Source: Anaerolineae bacterium (lineage in GTDB: Bacteria; Chloroflexota; Anaerolineae; Anaerolineales; Villigracilaceae). Taken from it: a stretch of 12,564 nt of DNA. The stretch is from NCBI GenBank assembly GCA_003694975.1, contig RFJH01000045.1, positions 1 through 12,564 on the forward strand, read 5' to 3'. Positions 1-6,365 of the stretch are shown here, piece after piece; within the stretch, counting starts at the first letter, position 1; the number at the start of each line of letters is the position of its first letter. The position numbers and the translations under genes were made by a program. Under the pieces are notes generated by a model. It had not been told where the DNA came from. It was given only the letters and a program-made list of their open reading frames with translations, and made no database searches.

Positions 1-1
1 C

Positions 2-1042
2 GACTTGAACATCCACGTAGACGATAAAGAGTTCCTCGTCCTGGTCGGCCCATCGGGCTGTGGGAAGACCACCTCCTTGCGTCTGCTTGCCGGACTGGAG
101 GAAATTACGGAGGGACGAATTCTCATCGGAGACCGCGTGGTCAACGATGTCCCCCCAAAGGACCGCGACATTGCCATGGTCTTCCAGTCCTATGCCCTCT
201 ATCCCCACATGAACGTCTACGACAACATGGCCTTTGGCCTGAAACTGCGCAAAGTGCCCAAAGAAGAGATCAAACGTCGCGTCTACGAGGCGGCGGAGAT
301 CCTGGGGATTCAAGACCTCCTGGACCGCAAACCGCGCCAACTCTCCGGCGGACAGCGCCAGCGCGTCGCCGTCGGGCGCGCCATCGTGCGCGAGCCAAAG
401 GTCTTCCTCTTCGACGAGCCGCTCTCCAACCTGGATGCCAAACTGCGCGTCCAGATGCGCGCCGAGATCAGCAAATTGCACCAGCGCCTCCAGACCACGT
501 TTATCTACGTCACCCACGATCAGGTCGAAGCGATGACCATGGCGACGCGCATCGCGGTAATGAACAAAGGGGAATTGCAGCAGATTGACACACCACAGAA
601 TCTTTACGATTACCCTGCCAACCTCTTCGTCGCCGGATTCATCGGCTCACCGGCGATGAACTTCTTCCCCGCGACGTTGCGTCGCGAGGACGGCACGTTG
701 TACGTGGATACCGGCGACTTCTCCGTCCCTATCCCTGCCGACCGCGCCGCGCCCTATCAGTCCTACGAAGGCAAGAAAGTCGTTTTCGGCATCCGACCGG
801 AGAACGTCCACGATCCCGCCTTCCTGCCTCCCGACATCCAGGCCGAGAAGGTCGAGGCCAAAGTGGACGTGACCGAACTGATGGGGAACGAGATTTTCGT
901 CTACCTGGTCAGCGGACAACACACCTTCGTCGCCCGCGTCGACCCGCGCTCGTCCTTCCGCGTCGGCGACCGGGTCCAGGTGGCGTTCGACATGAGCACC
1001 TTCCACATCTTCGATGCCGAAACCGAGAAGGCCATTCGTTGA
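2..1042 (+). CDS. Sugar ABC transporter ATP-binding protein, MalK/UgpC type (5' partial)
   Basis: This is the nucleotide-binding subunit of a carbohydrate importer; it hydrolyses ATP at the cytoplasmic face of a membrane permease pair. Counting from the TTG at 5, the visible motifs are Walker A GPSGCGKTT (about 15-23), the Q-loop at Q61, signature LSGGQRQR (113-120), Walker B VFLFDEP (133-139) with D-loop SNLD, and the switch His in THD (H161). A C-terminal TOBE/OB region (about 225-345) follows, as in MalK, UgpC and MsmX. The open frame runs off the left edge (codons gac-ttg-aac), so the TTG is probably internal and about 20 residues are missing compared with the usual ~365. A terminator-like hairpin lies 23 bases after the stop. 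The amylolytic gene downstream makes a malto-oligosaccharide substrate plausible, but MsmX-type ATPases serve several importers, so the substrate is inference. Confidence 0.95.
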   Translation, partial: DLNIHVDDKEFLVLVGPSGCGKTTSLRLLAGLEEITEGRILIGDRVVNDVPPKDRDIAMVFQSYALYPHMNVYDNMAFGLKLRKVPKEEIKRRVYEAAEILGIQDLLDRKPRQLSGGQRQRVAVGRAIVREPKVFLFDEPLSNLDAKLRVQMRAEISKLHQRLQTTFIYVTHDQVEAMTMATRIAVMNKGELQQIDTPQNLYDYPANLFVAGFIGSPAMNFFPATLRREDGTLYVDTGDFSVPIPADRAAPYQSYEGKKVVFGIRPENVHDPAFLPPDIQAEKVEAKVDVTELMGNEIFVYLVSGQHTFVARVDPRSSFRVGDRVQVAFDMSTFHIFDAETEKAIR

Positions 1043-1065
1043 TCTTCACTGCCTGGGAAATCCCG

Positions 1066-1096
1066 CGCCGGAGGTAGAACCCGCCTCCGGCGTTCT
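1066..1096 (+). terminator. Hairpin terminator after the ABC ATPase gene
   Basis: A perfect 9-bp inverted repeat, CGCCGGAGG (1066-1074) and CCTCCGGCG (1084-1092), with a 9-base loop, is followed by TTCT. The T-tract is poor, so termination may be only partial. The hairpin abuts the -10 box of the next unit, so it separates the transporter gene from the small ORF and GH13 gene. Confidence 0.5.
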
Positions 1097-1104
1097 GCTA
1101 TAAT
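1096..1104 (+). promoter_or_regulatory. Extended -10 promoter TGCTATAAT
   Basis: A perfect TATAAT at 1099-1104 is preceded by TGC, giving an extended -10 element. The expected -35 window (about 1076-1081, AGAACC) does not match consensus and lies in the loop of the upstream hairpin. The predicted transcription start, about seven bases after the box, coincides with the ATG at 1112, which implies a leaderless message for the small ORF and GH13 gene. Confidence 0.6.
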
Positions 1105-1111
1105 ACCTTCG

Positions 1112-1291
1112 ATGGTCATCACCCTTCCTCCCATCCCGCGCCACATCGCCCCCATCGGCTGCCCTGCGGTCGCCGAGGCCTGGCCGGGGGCCGTTCGGCG
1201 CATCGTTGAATCTGTCCACCGGAAAGTCGCTCACAGTGTCCTGCGTTACCGGCCCCCTCATATTGCTCGCGCCTACCCGGGCGTGAAGTGA
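1112..1291 (+). CDS. Small basic hypothetical protein, 59 aa, leaderless start
   Basis: I do not recognise this protein. The ATG lies exactly seven bases after a perfect TATAAT, and there is no Shine-Dalgarno, so translation would be leaderless. The frame is open for 59 codons and about three quarters of third positions are G or C, like the neighbouring genes. This favours real coding over chance. The product has a Pro-rich start, one Cys (residue 17) and a basic, probably helical stretch from about residue 27 to 47 (AVRRIVESVHRKVAHSVLRY). No signal peptide or membrane segment is visible. Its stop is 15 bases before the GH13 ATG, which itself lacks an obvious ribosome binding site, so this ORF may feed ribosomes to the enzyme gene by coupling. 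It could be a translated leader rather than a functional protein. Confidence 0.5.
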   Translation: MVITLPPIPRHIAPIGCPAVAEAWPGAVRRIVESVHRKVAHSVLRYRPPHIARAYPGVK

Positions 1292-1306
1292 CCGTAGACA
1301 TCGCCG

Positions 1307-2701
1307 ATGACCATCCCCGACTGGGTACAAGACGCCGTCTTCTATCAGATTTTCCCCGATCGCTTTGCCAACGGCGATCCGGGGAACGACCCACCCAACG
1401 TCCAGCCCTGGGGTGCGACGCCCACCATCTGGGGATTTCAGGGGGGTGACCTGCGCGGCATCCTCTACAAACTCGATTACCTCCTCGACCTCGGCGTCAC
1501 CGCCCTGTATCTCAACCCCATCTTCCTCGCCCCATCCAATCACCGCTACAACATCAGCGACTACTACCGCATCGACCCTCTCCTGGGCACTCTGGACGAT
1601 TTCCACGTCTTGCTCGATGCTCTTCACCGCAACGGGATGCGCCTCATCCTGGACGGCGTCTTCAATCACTGCGGACGTGGCTTCTTCGCCTTCGTAGATG
1701 TCCTCGAAAACGAGGTCCACTCTCCCTACAAAGACTGGTTTCACATCCGCCGCTTTCCGCTCGATGCCTACGGCGAGGGCGAAGCGCAAAACTACGCCGC
1801 CTGGTGGAACTTCAAATCCCTCCCCAAGTTCAACACCGATAACCCCGCCGTGCGCCGTTACCTGCTCGATGTGGCCCGTCATTGGATCGAGCAAGGCATT
1901 GACGGCTGGCGGTTGGACGTACCCAACGAAATCAACGACGATTCCTTTTGGGCCGAGTTCCGCCAGGTGGTCAAATCCGCCAACCCACAAGCCTATCTGG
2001 TCGGCGAAATCTGGGAGCCTGATCCCCGTTGGGCCAACGAGACTCACTTCGACGGCCTGATGAATTACCCCTTCCGCGCCGCGCTGCTGGACTTCCTGAA
2101 CGGCGCGAGCGACGCCCTCCACTTCGCCGAAACCGTTGAAGGGCTGCTTCGCCTCTACCCACGCCGGAACGCCTACGCGATGTATCTGCCTCTCGGCTCA
2201 CACGATACCGAGCGCCTCTTCACCGCCCTCGGCGGCGACCTGACCAAAGTCAAACTGGCCTTCCTATGCCAGATGGCCTGGATCGGGGCGCCCGCCATTT
2301 ACTACGGCGATGAGATCGGCCTGGAAGGCGGGAAAGACCCGGATTGCCGTCGCGCCTTTCCCTGGGATCCCGCCGACTGGAAAGGCGACCTGCGTCCCTG
2401 GGTGCAACACCTCATCGCCCTGCGCAAACGCCTTCCCGCCCTGCGACGCGGCACACACACCCGCCTTCTGGCGGAGGGTCCGCTTTACGCCTTCGCCCGT
2501 ATCCTCGGCGAGGAACGCATCGTTGTCATCATCAACGCCGGGGAGGAGCAGCGTCATATTCGCCTGCCGGTCGGCGACCTCTGGTCCGACGGCCGCGTCC
2601 CACGCAATCTGCTTGATCATCAAGCCCATCCCGTCCGCGAAGGGCGCCTGGAGATTTCCTTGCCTCCCCGAAGCGGCGCCTGGATTGGGGAAACAGCGTA
2701 A
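1307..2701 (+). CDS. GH13 alpha-amylase family glycosidase, neopullulanase/cyclomaltodextrinase-like
   Basis: This enzyme is expected to hydrolyse alpha-1,4 (and possibly alpha-1,6) bonds in maltodextrins, cyclodextrins or pullulan pieces inside the cell, as no signal peptide is present. The conserved GH13 regions are all visible in the 464 residues: region I DGVFNH (116-121), region II GWRLDV with nucleophile D204, region III VGEIWE with acid/base E234, and region IV LGSHD with D300. Region V reads LPKFN (172-176), close to the MPKLN of neopullulanases. The N-terminal CBM34 domain of typical ~585-aa neopullulanases is missing; the catalytic barrel starts almost at residue 1, and a C-terminal beta domain covers about 385-464. 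ATG 1307 is the first possible start because an in-frame TAG lies at 1295. It follows the small ORF by 15 bases and precedes the S9 peptidase by 25. Exact substrate is unknown. Confidence 0.92.
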   Translation: MTIPDWVQDAVFYQIFPDRFANGDPGNDPPNVQPWGATPTIWGFQGGDLRGILYKLDYLLDLGVTALYLNPIFLAPSNHRYNISDYYRIDPLLGTLDDFHVLLDALHRNGMRLILDGVFNHCGRGFFAFVDVLENEVHSPYKDWFHIRRFPLDAYGEGEAQNYAAWWNFKSLPKFNTDNPAVRRYLLDVARHWIEQGIDGWRLDVPNEINDDSFWAEFRQVVKSANPQAYLVGEIWEPDPRWANETHFDGLMNYPFRAALLDFLNGASDALHFAETVEGLLRLYPRRNAYAMYLPLGSHDTERLFTALGGDLTKVKLAFLCQMAWIGAPAIYYGDEIGLEGGKDPDCRRAFPWDPADWKGDLRPWVQHLIALRKRLPALRRGTHTRLLAEGPLYAFARILGEERIVVIINAGEEQRHIRLPVGDLWSDGRVPRNLLDHQAHPVREGRLEISLPPRSGAWIGETA

Positions 2702-2713
2702 TCGCACATTATC

Positions 2714-2720
2714 AAAGGAG
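2714..2720 (+). promoter_or_regulatory. Ribosome binding site fixing the S9 peptidase start
   Basis: AAAGGAG ends six bases before the GTG at 2727. The reading frame stays open back into the GH13 gene to about 2310, so this site decides the start and excludes the 139-residue upstream extension, which overlaps GH13 out of frame. Confidence 0.8.
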
Positions 2721-2726
2721 TCTGCC

Positions 2727-4736
2727 GTGTCACCCTCTTCCACCAGTGGCATCACCGCCGAAGACCTCTACCGAATCGAACAAATCACCGCCCTGCATAT
2801 CTCGCCCGATGGGCGGCATGTGGTGTACAGCCAGCAATGGGTGGATCGCAAGAGCGAGAAAAAGTACAGCAACCTCTGGCTCGTCCCTACTGACGGCGGC
2901 GCGCCAAAACGTTTCACCTATGGCAATCAGGTAGACGCCGCGCCGCGCTTCTCTCCCAACGGTCGCTGGATCGCCTTCCTTTCCAACCGCGAGGACGAAA
3001 AACAGCCGCAACTCTATCTCATCCCTACCGATGGCGGCGAAGCGCGCCCGCTCACCCACCTCCAGGGCGATTTCGCGGACTTCGAGTGGGCGCCCAATAG
3101 CCGCCGCCTGGTCACCGCCTTTCGCAAGAAAGACGCCGAGGACATCGCCCGCCAGAAAGATGAGCGCAAGAAGGAACTCGGCGTGGTGGAGCGCCGCATC
3201 ACTCGCCTCTTCTACAAACTGGACGGCCAAGGATTCCTGCCCAAAGAACGTCGCCATATCTGGGTCATAAACCTCCCCAACGGACGCGCTCGCCAACTGA
3301 CCCACGGCGAAGTACACGACGACTGGTCCCCGACGTGGTCCCCCGACGGACGCCACATCGCCTTCCTCTCGAACCGCAACGTACCCGACCCGGACCTTGA
3401 GCCGGACGCGGTGGACCTGTACGTGATCCCGGCCTCGGGCGGGGAACCGCGCCGCATCCCCACACCCTACGGGCCCAAGTCCCTGCCGCGCTTCTCCCCA
3501 AACGGGCGTTGGATCGCGTACTTCGGACGCGAAGGCAAAAGCAATTGGTGGAAGAACATGCACCTGTGGATTGTCCCCACAGATGGTTCGGCGCCGGCGC
3601 GCGATCTCCTCGCGGGGCATGACCTCCACGTGGGCGTCGACACAATCAACGACCTCCTCGGCGCCCTGCAATTGACGCCGCCCACCTGGTCTGCCGACGG
3701 ACAAAGCATCTACTTCCAGACGGTGGAACATGGGCGAACACAGTTGCGCCGCGTCACCCTGGATGGCGAGGTAGAAACCGTAATCGATGAACCCGGCGTG
3801 GTGGGTACATACAGCCTGGACGAGCGCCAGAGCCGTCTGGCCTGTTTCTTCGCCACCATGACCGACCCGGGCCAGGTTTGCCTGCGCGAGATGCTCAGCG
3901 GGCGACTACACCCTCTCACGCGCCTGAATGAGCGCCTGCTTCGCCGTCGTGACCTGGGAAGTTTCGAAGAGATATGGTTTGATGGCCCCGATGGCAACCG
4001 TCTGCAAGGCTGGATACTCAAACCGCCTGGCTTTAGCCGCCGAAGGAAATATCCCCTGATCATCGAAATTCACGGTGGGCCTCTGGTGCAATACGGCCAC
4101 TTCTTCATGCATGAGTTCTACTACCTGGCGGCGCAGGGCTACCTGGTCGCTTTTTGCAACCCACGCGGCGGTCGCGGCTATGGCGAAGCCCATGCAAAAG
4201 CCATCTGGGGCGATTGGGGAAGTGCCGATTACGCTGACCTTATGGCCTGGGCGGATTACCTGGCCGCGTTGCCTTATGTGGATGAAAAGCGCATGGGCGT
4301 GGCCGGAGGCAGTTACGGCGGATACATGACCCTCTGGATCATCGGTCATACCGACCGCTTTCGCGCTGCCGTCGCCCAGCGCGTGGTAAGTAATTTCATC
4401 AGCATGTGGGGAACCAGTGACTTCAACTGGATTTTCCAGGAACCACTGCGCGGCAAGCCCCCCTGGGAAGACCTGCAAACCTTCTGGGAGCACTCCCCTC
4501 TCGCCTATCTACATCGAGCCACCACCCCCACGCTCATCATTCATAGCGAGCACGACCATCGCACTCCAATCGAGCAAGGAGAACAGGCCTTTATCACACT
4601 CAAGAAAGCCGGCGTAGAAACCGAGATGGTGCGCTTCCCAGAAGAGCCACATGGCCTCTCCCGCACCGGTCGCACCGACCGTCGCATCGCCCGCCTGAAG
4701 CACATCCTGCGCTGGTTCGATCGCTATCTCAAGTAA
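2727..4736 (+). CDS. S9 family peptidase (prolyl oligopeptidase / acylaminoacyl-peptidase type)
   Basis: A cytoplasmic serine peptidase of 669 residues that by family cleaves short peptides or removes N-acylated residues. The N-terminal half (about 20-400) is a beta-propeller built of PD40/WD40-like units, recognisable by repeated SPDGR/SPNGR-WIAFLSN and LYLIPTDGGE patterns at about 26, 76, 205 and 257. The C-terminal half (about 410-669) is an alpha/beta hydrolase with oxyanion segment HGGP (449-452), nucleophile elbow GGSYGG with Ser529, Asp610 in SEHDHRTP and His642 in EPHGLSR. Length is normal for the family. No signal peptide is visible. It starts at GTG 2727, 25 bases after the GH13 stop and behind a strong ribosome binding site, so co-transcription with GH13 is likely although the two have no obvious joint pathway. 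Pairing with carbohydrate genes may only reflect general nutrient scavenging. Confidence 0.93.
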   Translation: MSPSSTSGITAEDLYRIEQITALHISPDGRHVVYSQQWVDRKSEKKYSNLWLVPTDGGAPKRFTYGNQVDAAPRFSPNGRWIAFLSNREDEKQPQLYLIPTDGGEARPLTHLQGDFADFEWAPNSRRLVTAFRKKDAEDIARQKDERKKELGVVERRITRLFYKLDGQGFLPKERRHIWVINLPNGRARQLTHGEVHDDWSPTWSPDGRHIAFLSNRNVPDPDLEPDAVDLYVIPASGGEPRRIPTPYGPKSLPRFSPNGRWIAYFGREGKSNWWKNMHLWIVPTDGSAPARDLLAGHDLHVGVDTINDLLGALQLTPPTWSADGQSIYFQTVEHGRTQLRRVTLDGEVETVIDEPGVVGTYSLDERQSRLACFFATMTDPGQVCLREMLSGRLHPLTRLNERLLRRRDLGSFEEIWFDGPDGNRLQGWILKPPGFSRRRKYPLIIEIHGGPLVQYGHFFMHEFYYLAAQGYLVAFCNPRGGRGYGEAHAKAIWGDWGSADYADLMAWADYLAALPYVDEKRMGVAGGSYGGYMTLWIIGHTDRFRAAVAQRVVSNFISMWGTSDFNWIFQEPLRGKPPWEDLQTFWEHSPLAYLHRATTPTLIIHSEHDHRTPIEQGEQAFITLKKAGVETEMVRFPEEPHGLSRTGRTDRRIARLKHILRWFDRYLK

Positions 4737-4917
4737 CACCTGTTCGACATACCGATATACCCTCCCTCAAAGCGATGTCAAAGCGGGGGCTGCCACTGGT
4801 GTCGTGCACCCCAGTCGGATGCACCGTAGCGCATCCCCTCCTTCGGGGTTATAATGAGTGACCACCGCGCCCGATGAGAGCCTGGGCGCGGTTCGATATG
4901 AGAAGGAGTTTCTAATC
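4737..4917 (+). promoter_or_regulatory. Promoter and leader region of the KAS III-like gene
   Basis: A perfect TATAAT lies at 4850-4855, giving a predicted start near 4862 and a leader of about 55 bases. No TTGACA-like -35 is seen; the expected window (4827-4832) instead lies inside an inverted repeat, GGATGC (4817-4822) and GCATCC (4831-4836), that could be an operator. A small CCCC/GGGG hairpin (4835-4838 and 4845-4848) overlaps it, and a bulged hairpin covers about 4795-4815. No clean T-tailed terminator for the preceding peptidase gene is visible. AGAAGGAG at 4901-4908 is the ribosome binding site for ATG 4918. Confidence 0.55.
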
Positions 4918-6138
4918 ATGAACGTACCCTCGTTTTTCGCCCGCCCCGGGGTGCAAACAACGATCATCCCTGTTGGAAAAGGCATCCCCTTTGGGGTGGA
5001 ACGCGTCTTCAATTCACAGGTAGGCATCGGCGGCGCTTATGGGGCCTGGGGTGAAAGTTACGATAACACCACCCTGCAACACTTCGTCGAGGAACGCCTG
5101 GGAAGACCTCTGCGCGAGGAAGATCGCATGAATCTATCTGAACTGGGCTTCCTGCGGCGACACCACGTGCCTCGCCTGAGTCAGGAAGAACACCTCGAAG
5201 TAGAGGTCGAAGTTGGTGCGCGTCTGCTGCGCGAGGCGGCGCAGGCCTGTGGATGGAAACCGGAGGAGGTCGAAGGAGTGTTGATCGGCATGAGCGGCCC
5301 GGTGTCCGACGACTATGTTGAACGGATTTGTCAGCGGGCGGGCATTCCAGAACACGCTCTGAAAGTCAGCGTACACAAGGCCTGCGATGGCTCGATGGGC
5401 GCACTGCACCTCGCTTTGAATCCCGAACTGACCGCCCACACAAATGTAGAAAACATCGCCGAGGCGCTGCGCGGACGCAAAGTGCTGGTCGGTGGTATCG
5501 AAGGGCTGAGTCGCTTCGCAGGGCAATCGCAAGACGCGTACGCCTTGCAACTCTTCGGCAACGGTGCCAGTGCAATAGGCATCATTCCCGGCGAGTCCAT
5601 CCACTTCCTGACCGGCAAAGCGCACGAAGCCTACGACGAACAAGGGGTGCTGGCCGTGCGCATGGACTACCCTCATTCTCGCGCCACCATGCTGGAAATC
5701 TCGCAAGAAGGGCCTCACCACATTCGCGTGGCCGGGTTGATGCATGAACCGGAGGACGGCTCACCGGTCTCGATGGCCGGGCCCATGGGCATGGTCAAAC
5801 TGTTCGTGCGCACCGGCGTGCAGGTGGTGACCGAGGTCTATCGCGCTTACCGCAGATTAATGGAGCGACTGGGTAGGCCGGACCAATCTTTCGCCGTCGC
5901 CATCGTACATCACGCCAATTACAAAATCAATCAGTTGAAAGCCAAGCACTTGCGCCGGGAAGGGGTAAACCTGCCCATGCCCTGGCTCCTGAGTGAATTC
6001 GGCAACGTCAGCGCAGCATCGAACCTCATCGCCTTCCTGCGTGAGTTACCGCGCCTGAGACCTGGCGATCACATCCTCTTCGATGGCTTCGGCGCGGGGA
6101 CCTATTACGACGTGCTCGCAGTCGCCTTAGGAGGGTAA
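4918..6138 (+). CDS. Beta-ketoacyl-ACP synthase III-like thiolase-fold enzyme, 406 aa
   Basis: A thiolase-superfamily condensing enzyme of the FabH/KAS III branch, expected to join an acyl-CoA or acyl thioester to a second acyl unit through an acyl-cysteine. The triad is visible: Cys156 in VHKACDGSMGA, His331 in VHHANYKI (matching PHQAN of FabH) and Asn363 in FGNVSAAS. The C-terminal glycine motif FGAGTYYDV follows. At 406 residues it is about 90 longer than E. coli FabH (317), with extra sequence N-terminal to the catalytic core (about residues 20-90) and around 270-310. ATG 4918 is chosen because AGAAGGAG ends nine bases upstream; the GTG at 4858 lies only two bases from the -10 box. It has its own promoter and no fatty-acid genes beside it, so a specialised role (unusual acyl chains, OleA-like head-to-head condensation, or secondary metabolism) is possible. 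The exact reaction cannot be read from sequence. Confidence 0.82.
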   Translation: MNVPSFFARPGVQTTIIPVGKGIPFGVERVFNSQVGIGGAYGAWGESYDNTTLQHFVEERLGRPLREEDRMNLSELGFLRRHHVPRLSQEEHLEVEVEVGARLLREAAQACGWKPEEVEGVLIGMSGPVSDDYVERICQRAGIPEHALKVSVHKACDGSMGALHLALNPELTAHTNVENIAEALRGRKVLVGGIEGLSRFAGQSQDAYALQLFGNGASAIGIIPGESIHFLTGKAHEAYDEQGVLAVRMDYPHSRATMLEISQEGPHHIRVAGLMHEPEDGSPVSMAGPMGMVKLFVRTGVQVVTEVYRAYRRLMERLGRPDQSFAVAIVHHANYKINQLKAKHLRREGVNLPMPWLLSEFGNVSAASNLIAFLRELPRLRPGDHILFDGFGAGTYYDVLAVALGG

Positions 6139-6365
6139 ACGCGCTCCAGACCACAGACCTGCCAATGGCATAGCGTTCACAAGGTGCGCAGCCCACCCGA
6201 AACGCAGCGATCGCCGGCAGGCCATGGCGGTACATGTCTCTTGCATCGTTAGCCACTTCGCCGGTTGCTCTCGCGCCGACGCACATGGCACGCAAGAGCC
6301 CCCTTGCAAGCGTTCACAACCAGACCGCTACTCCTCGAAATGAACAACGAAGGAGACAATCCCCC
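6139..6365 (+). other. 227-base spacer before the antiporter gene
   Basis: No convincing gene lies here. The antiporter frame is open back to ATG 6234, but that stretch lacks a ribosome binding site and reads as low-complexity, Ser/Thr/Ala/Arg-rich sequence. An 11-base direct repeat AGCGTTCACAA occurs at 6172-6182 and 6309-6319. A short GCAAG/CTTGC hairpin sits at 6292-6307. I see no clear -10/-35 pair, no T-tailed terminator and no recognisable riboswitch. AAGGAG at 6350-6355 serves ATG 6366. Confidence 0.5.

Noticed and set aside
1046..2122. Long minus-strand open frame of about 358 codons over the GH13 gene
   Set aside because: It is the antisense shadow of a gene with all GH13 catalytic regions; the translation has no recognisable motif, and high third-position GC commonly opens this antisense frame.
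2310..2726. Upstream extension of the S9 peptidase inside the GH13 gene
   Set aside because: It overlaps GH13 out of frame, has a Pro/Arg/Ser-rich shadow composition, and a strong ribosome binding site supports GTG 2727.
2730..3731. Minus-strand open frame of 333 codons opposite the S9 peptidase
   Set aside because: It mirrors the beta-propeller repeats of the sense protein, has no ribosome binding site and no family resemblance.
4858..4917. GTG 4858 as start of the KAS III-like protein
   Set aside because: It is only two bases after the -10 box, so it would not be in the transcript; AGAAGGAG before ATG 4918 is convincing.
6234..6365. N-terminal extension of the antiporter from ATG 6234
   Set aside because: There is no ribosome binding site, and the segment is hydrophilic and unlike family N-termini; AAGGAG precedes ATG 6366.
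6139..6365. Riboswitch (for example a c-di-AMP type) ahead of the ion transporter
   Set aside because: No conserved core of a known riboswitch could be identified by eye, and no terminator hairpin with a T-tract precedes the start. A covariance-model search would settle it.
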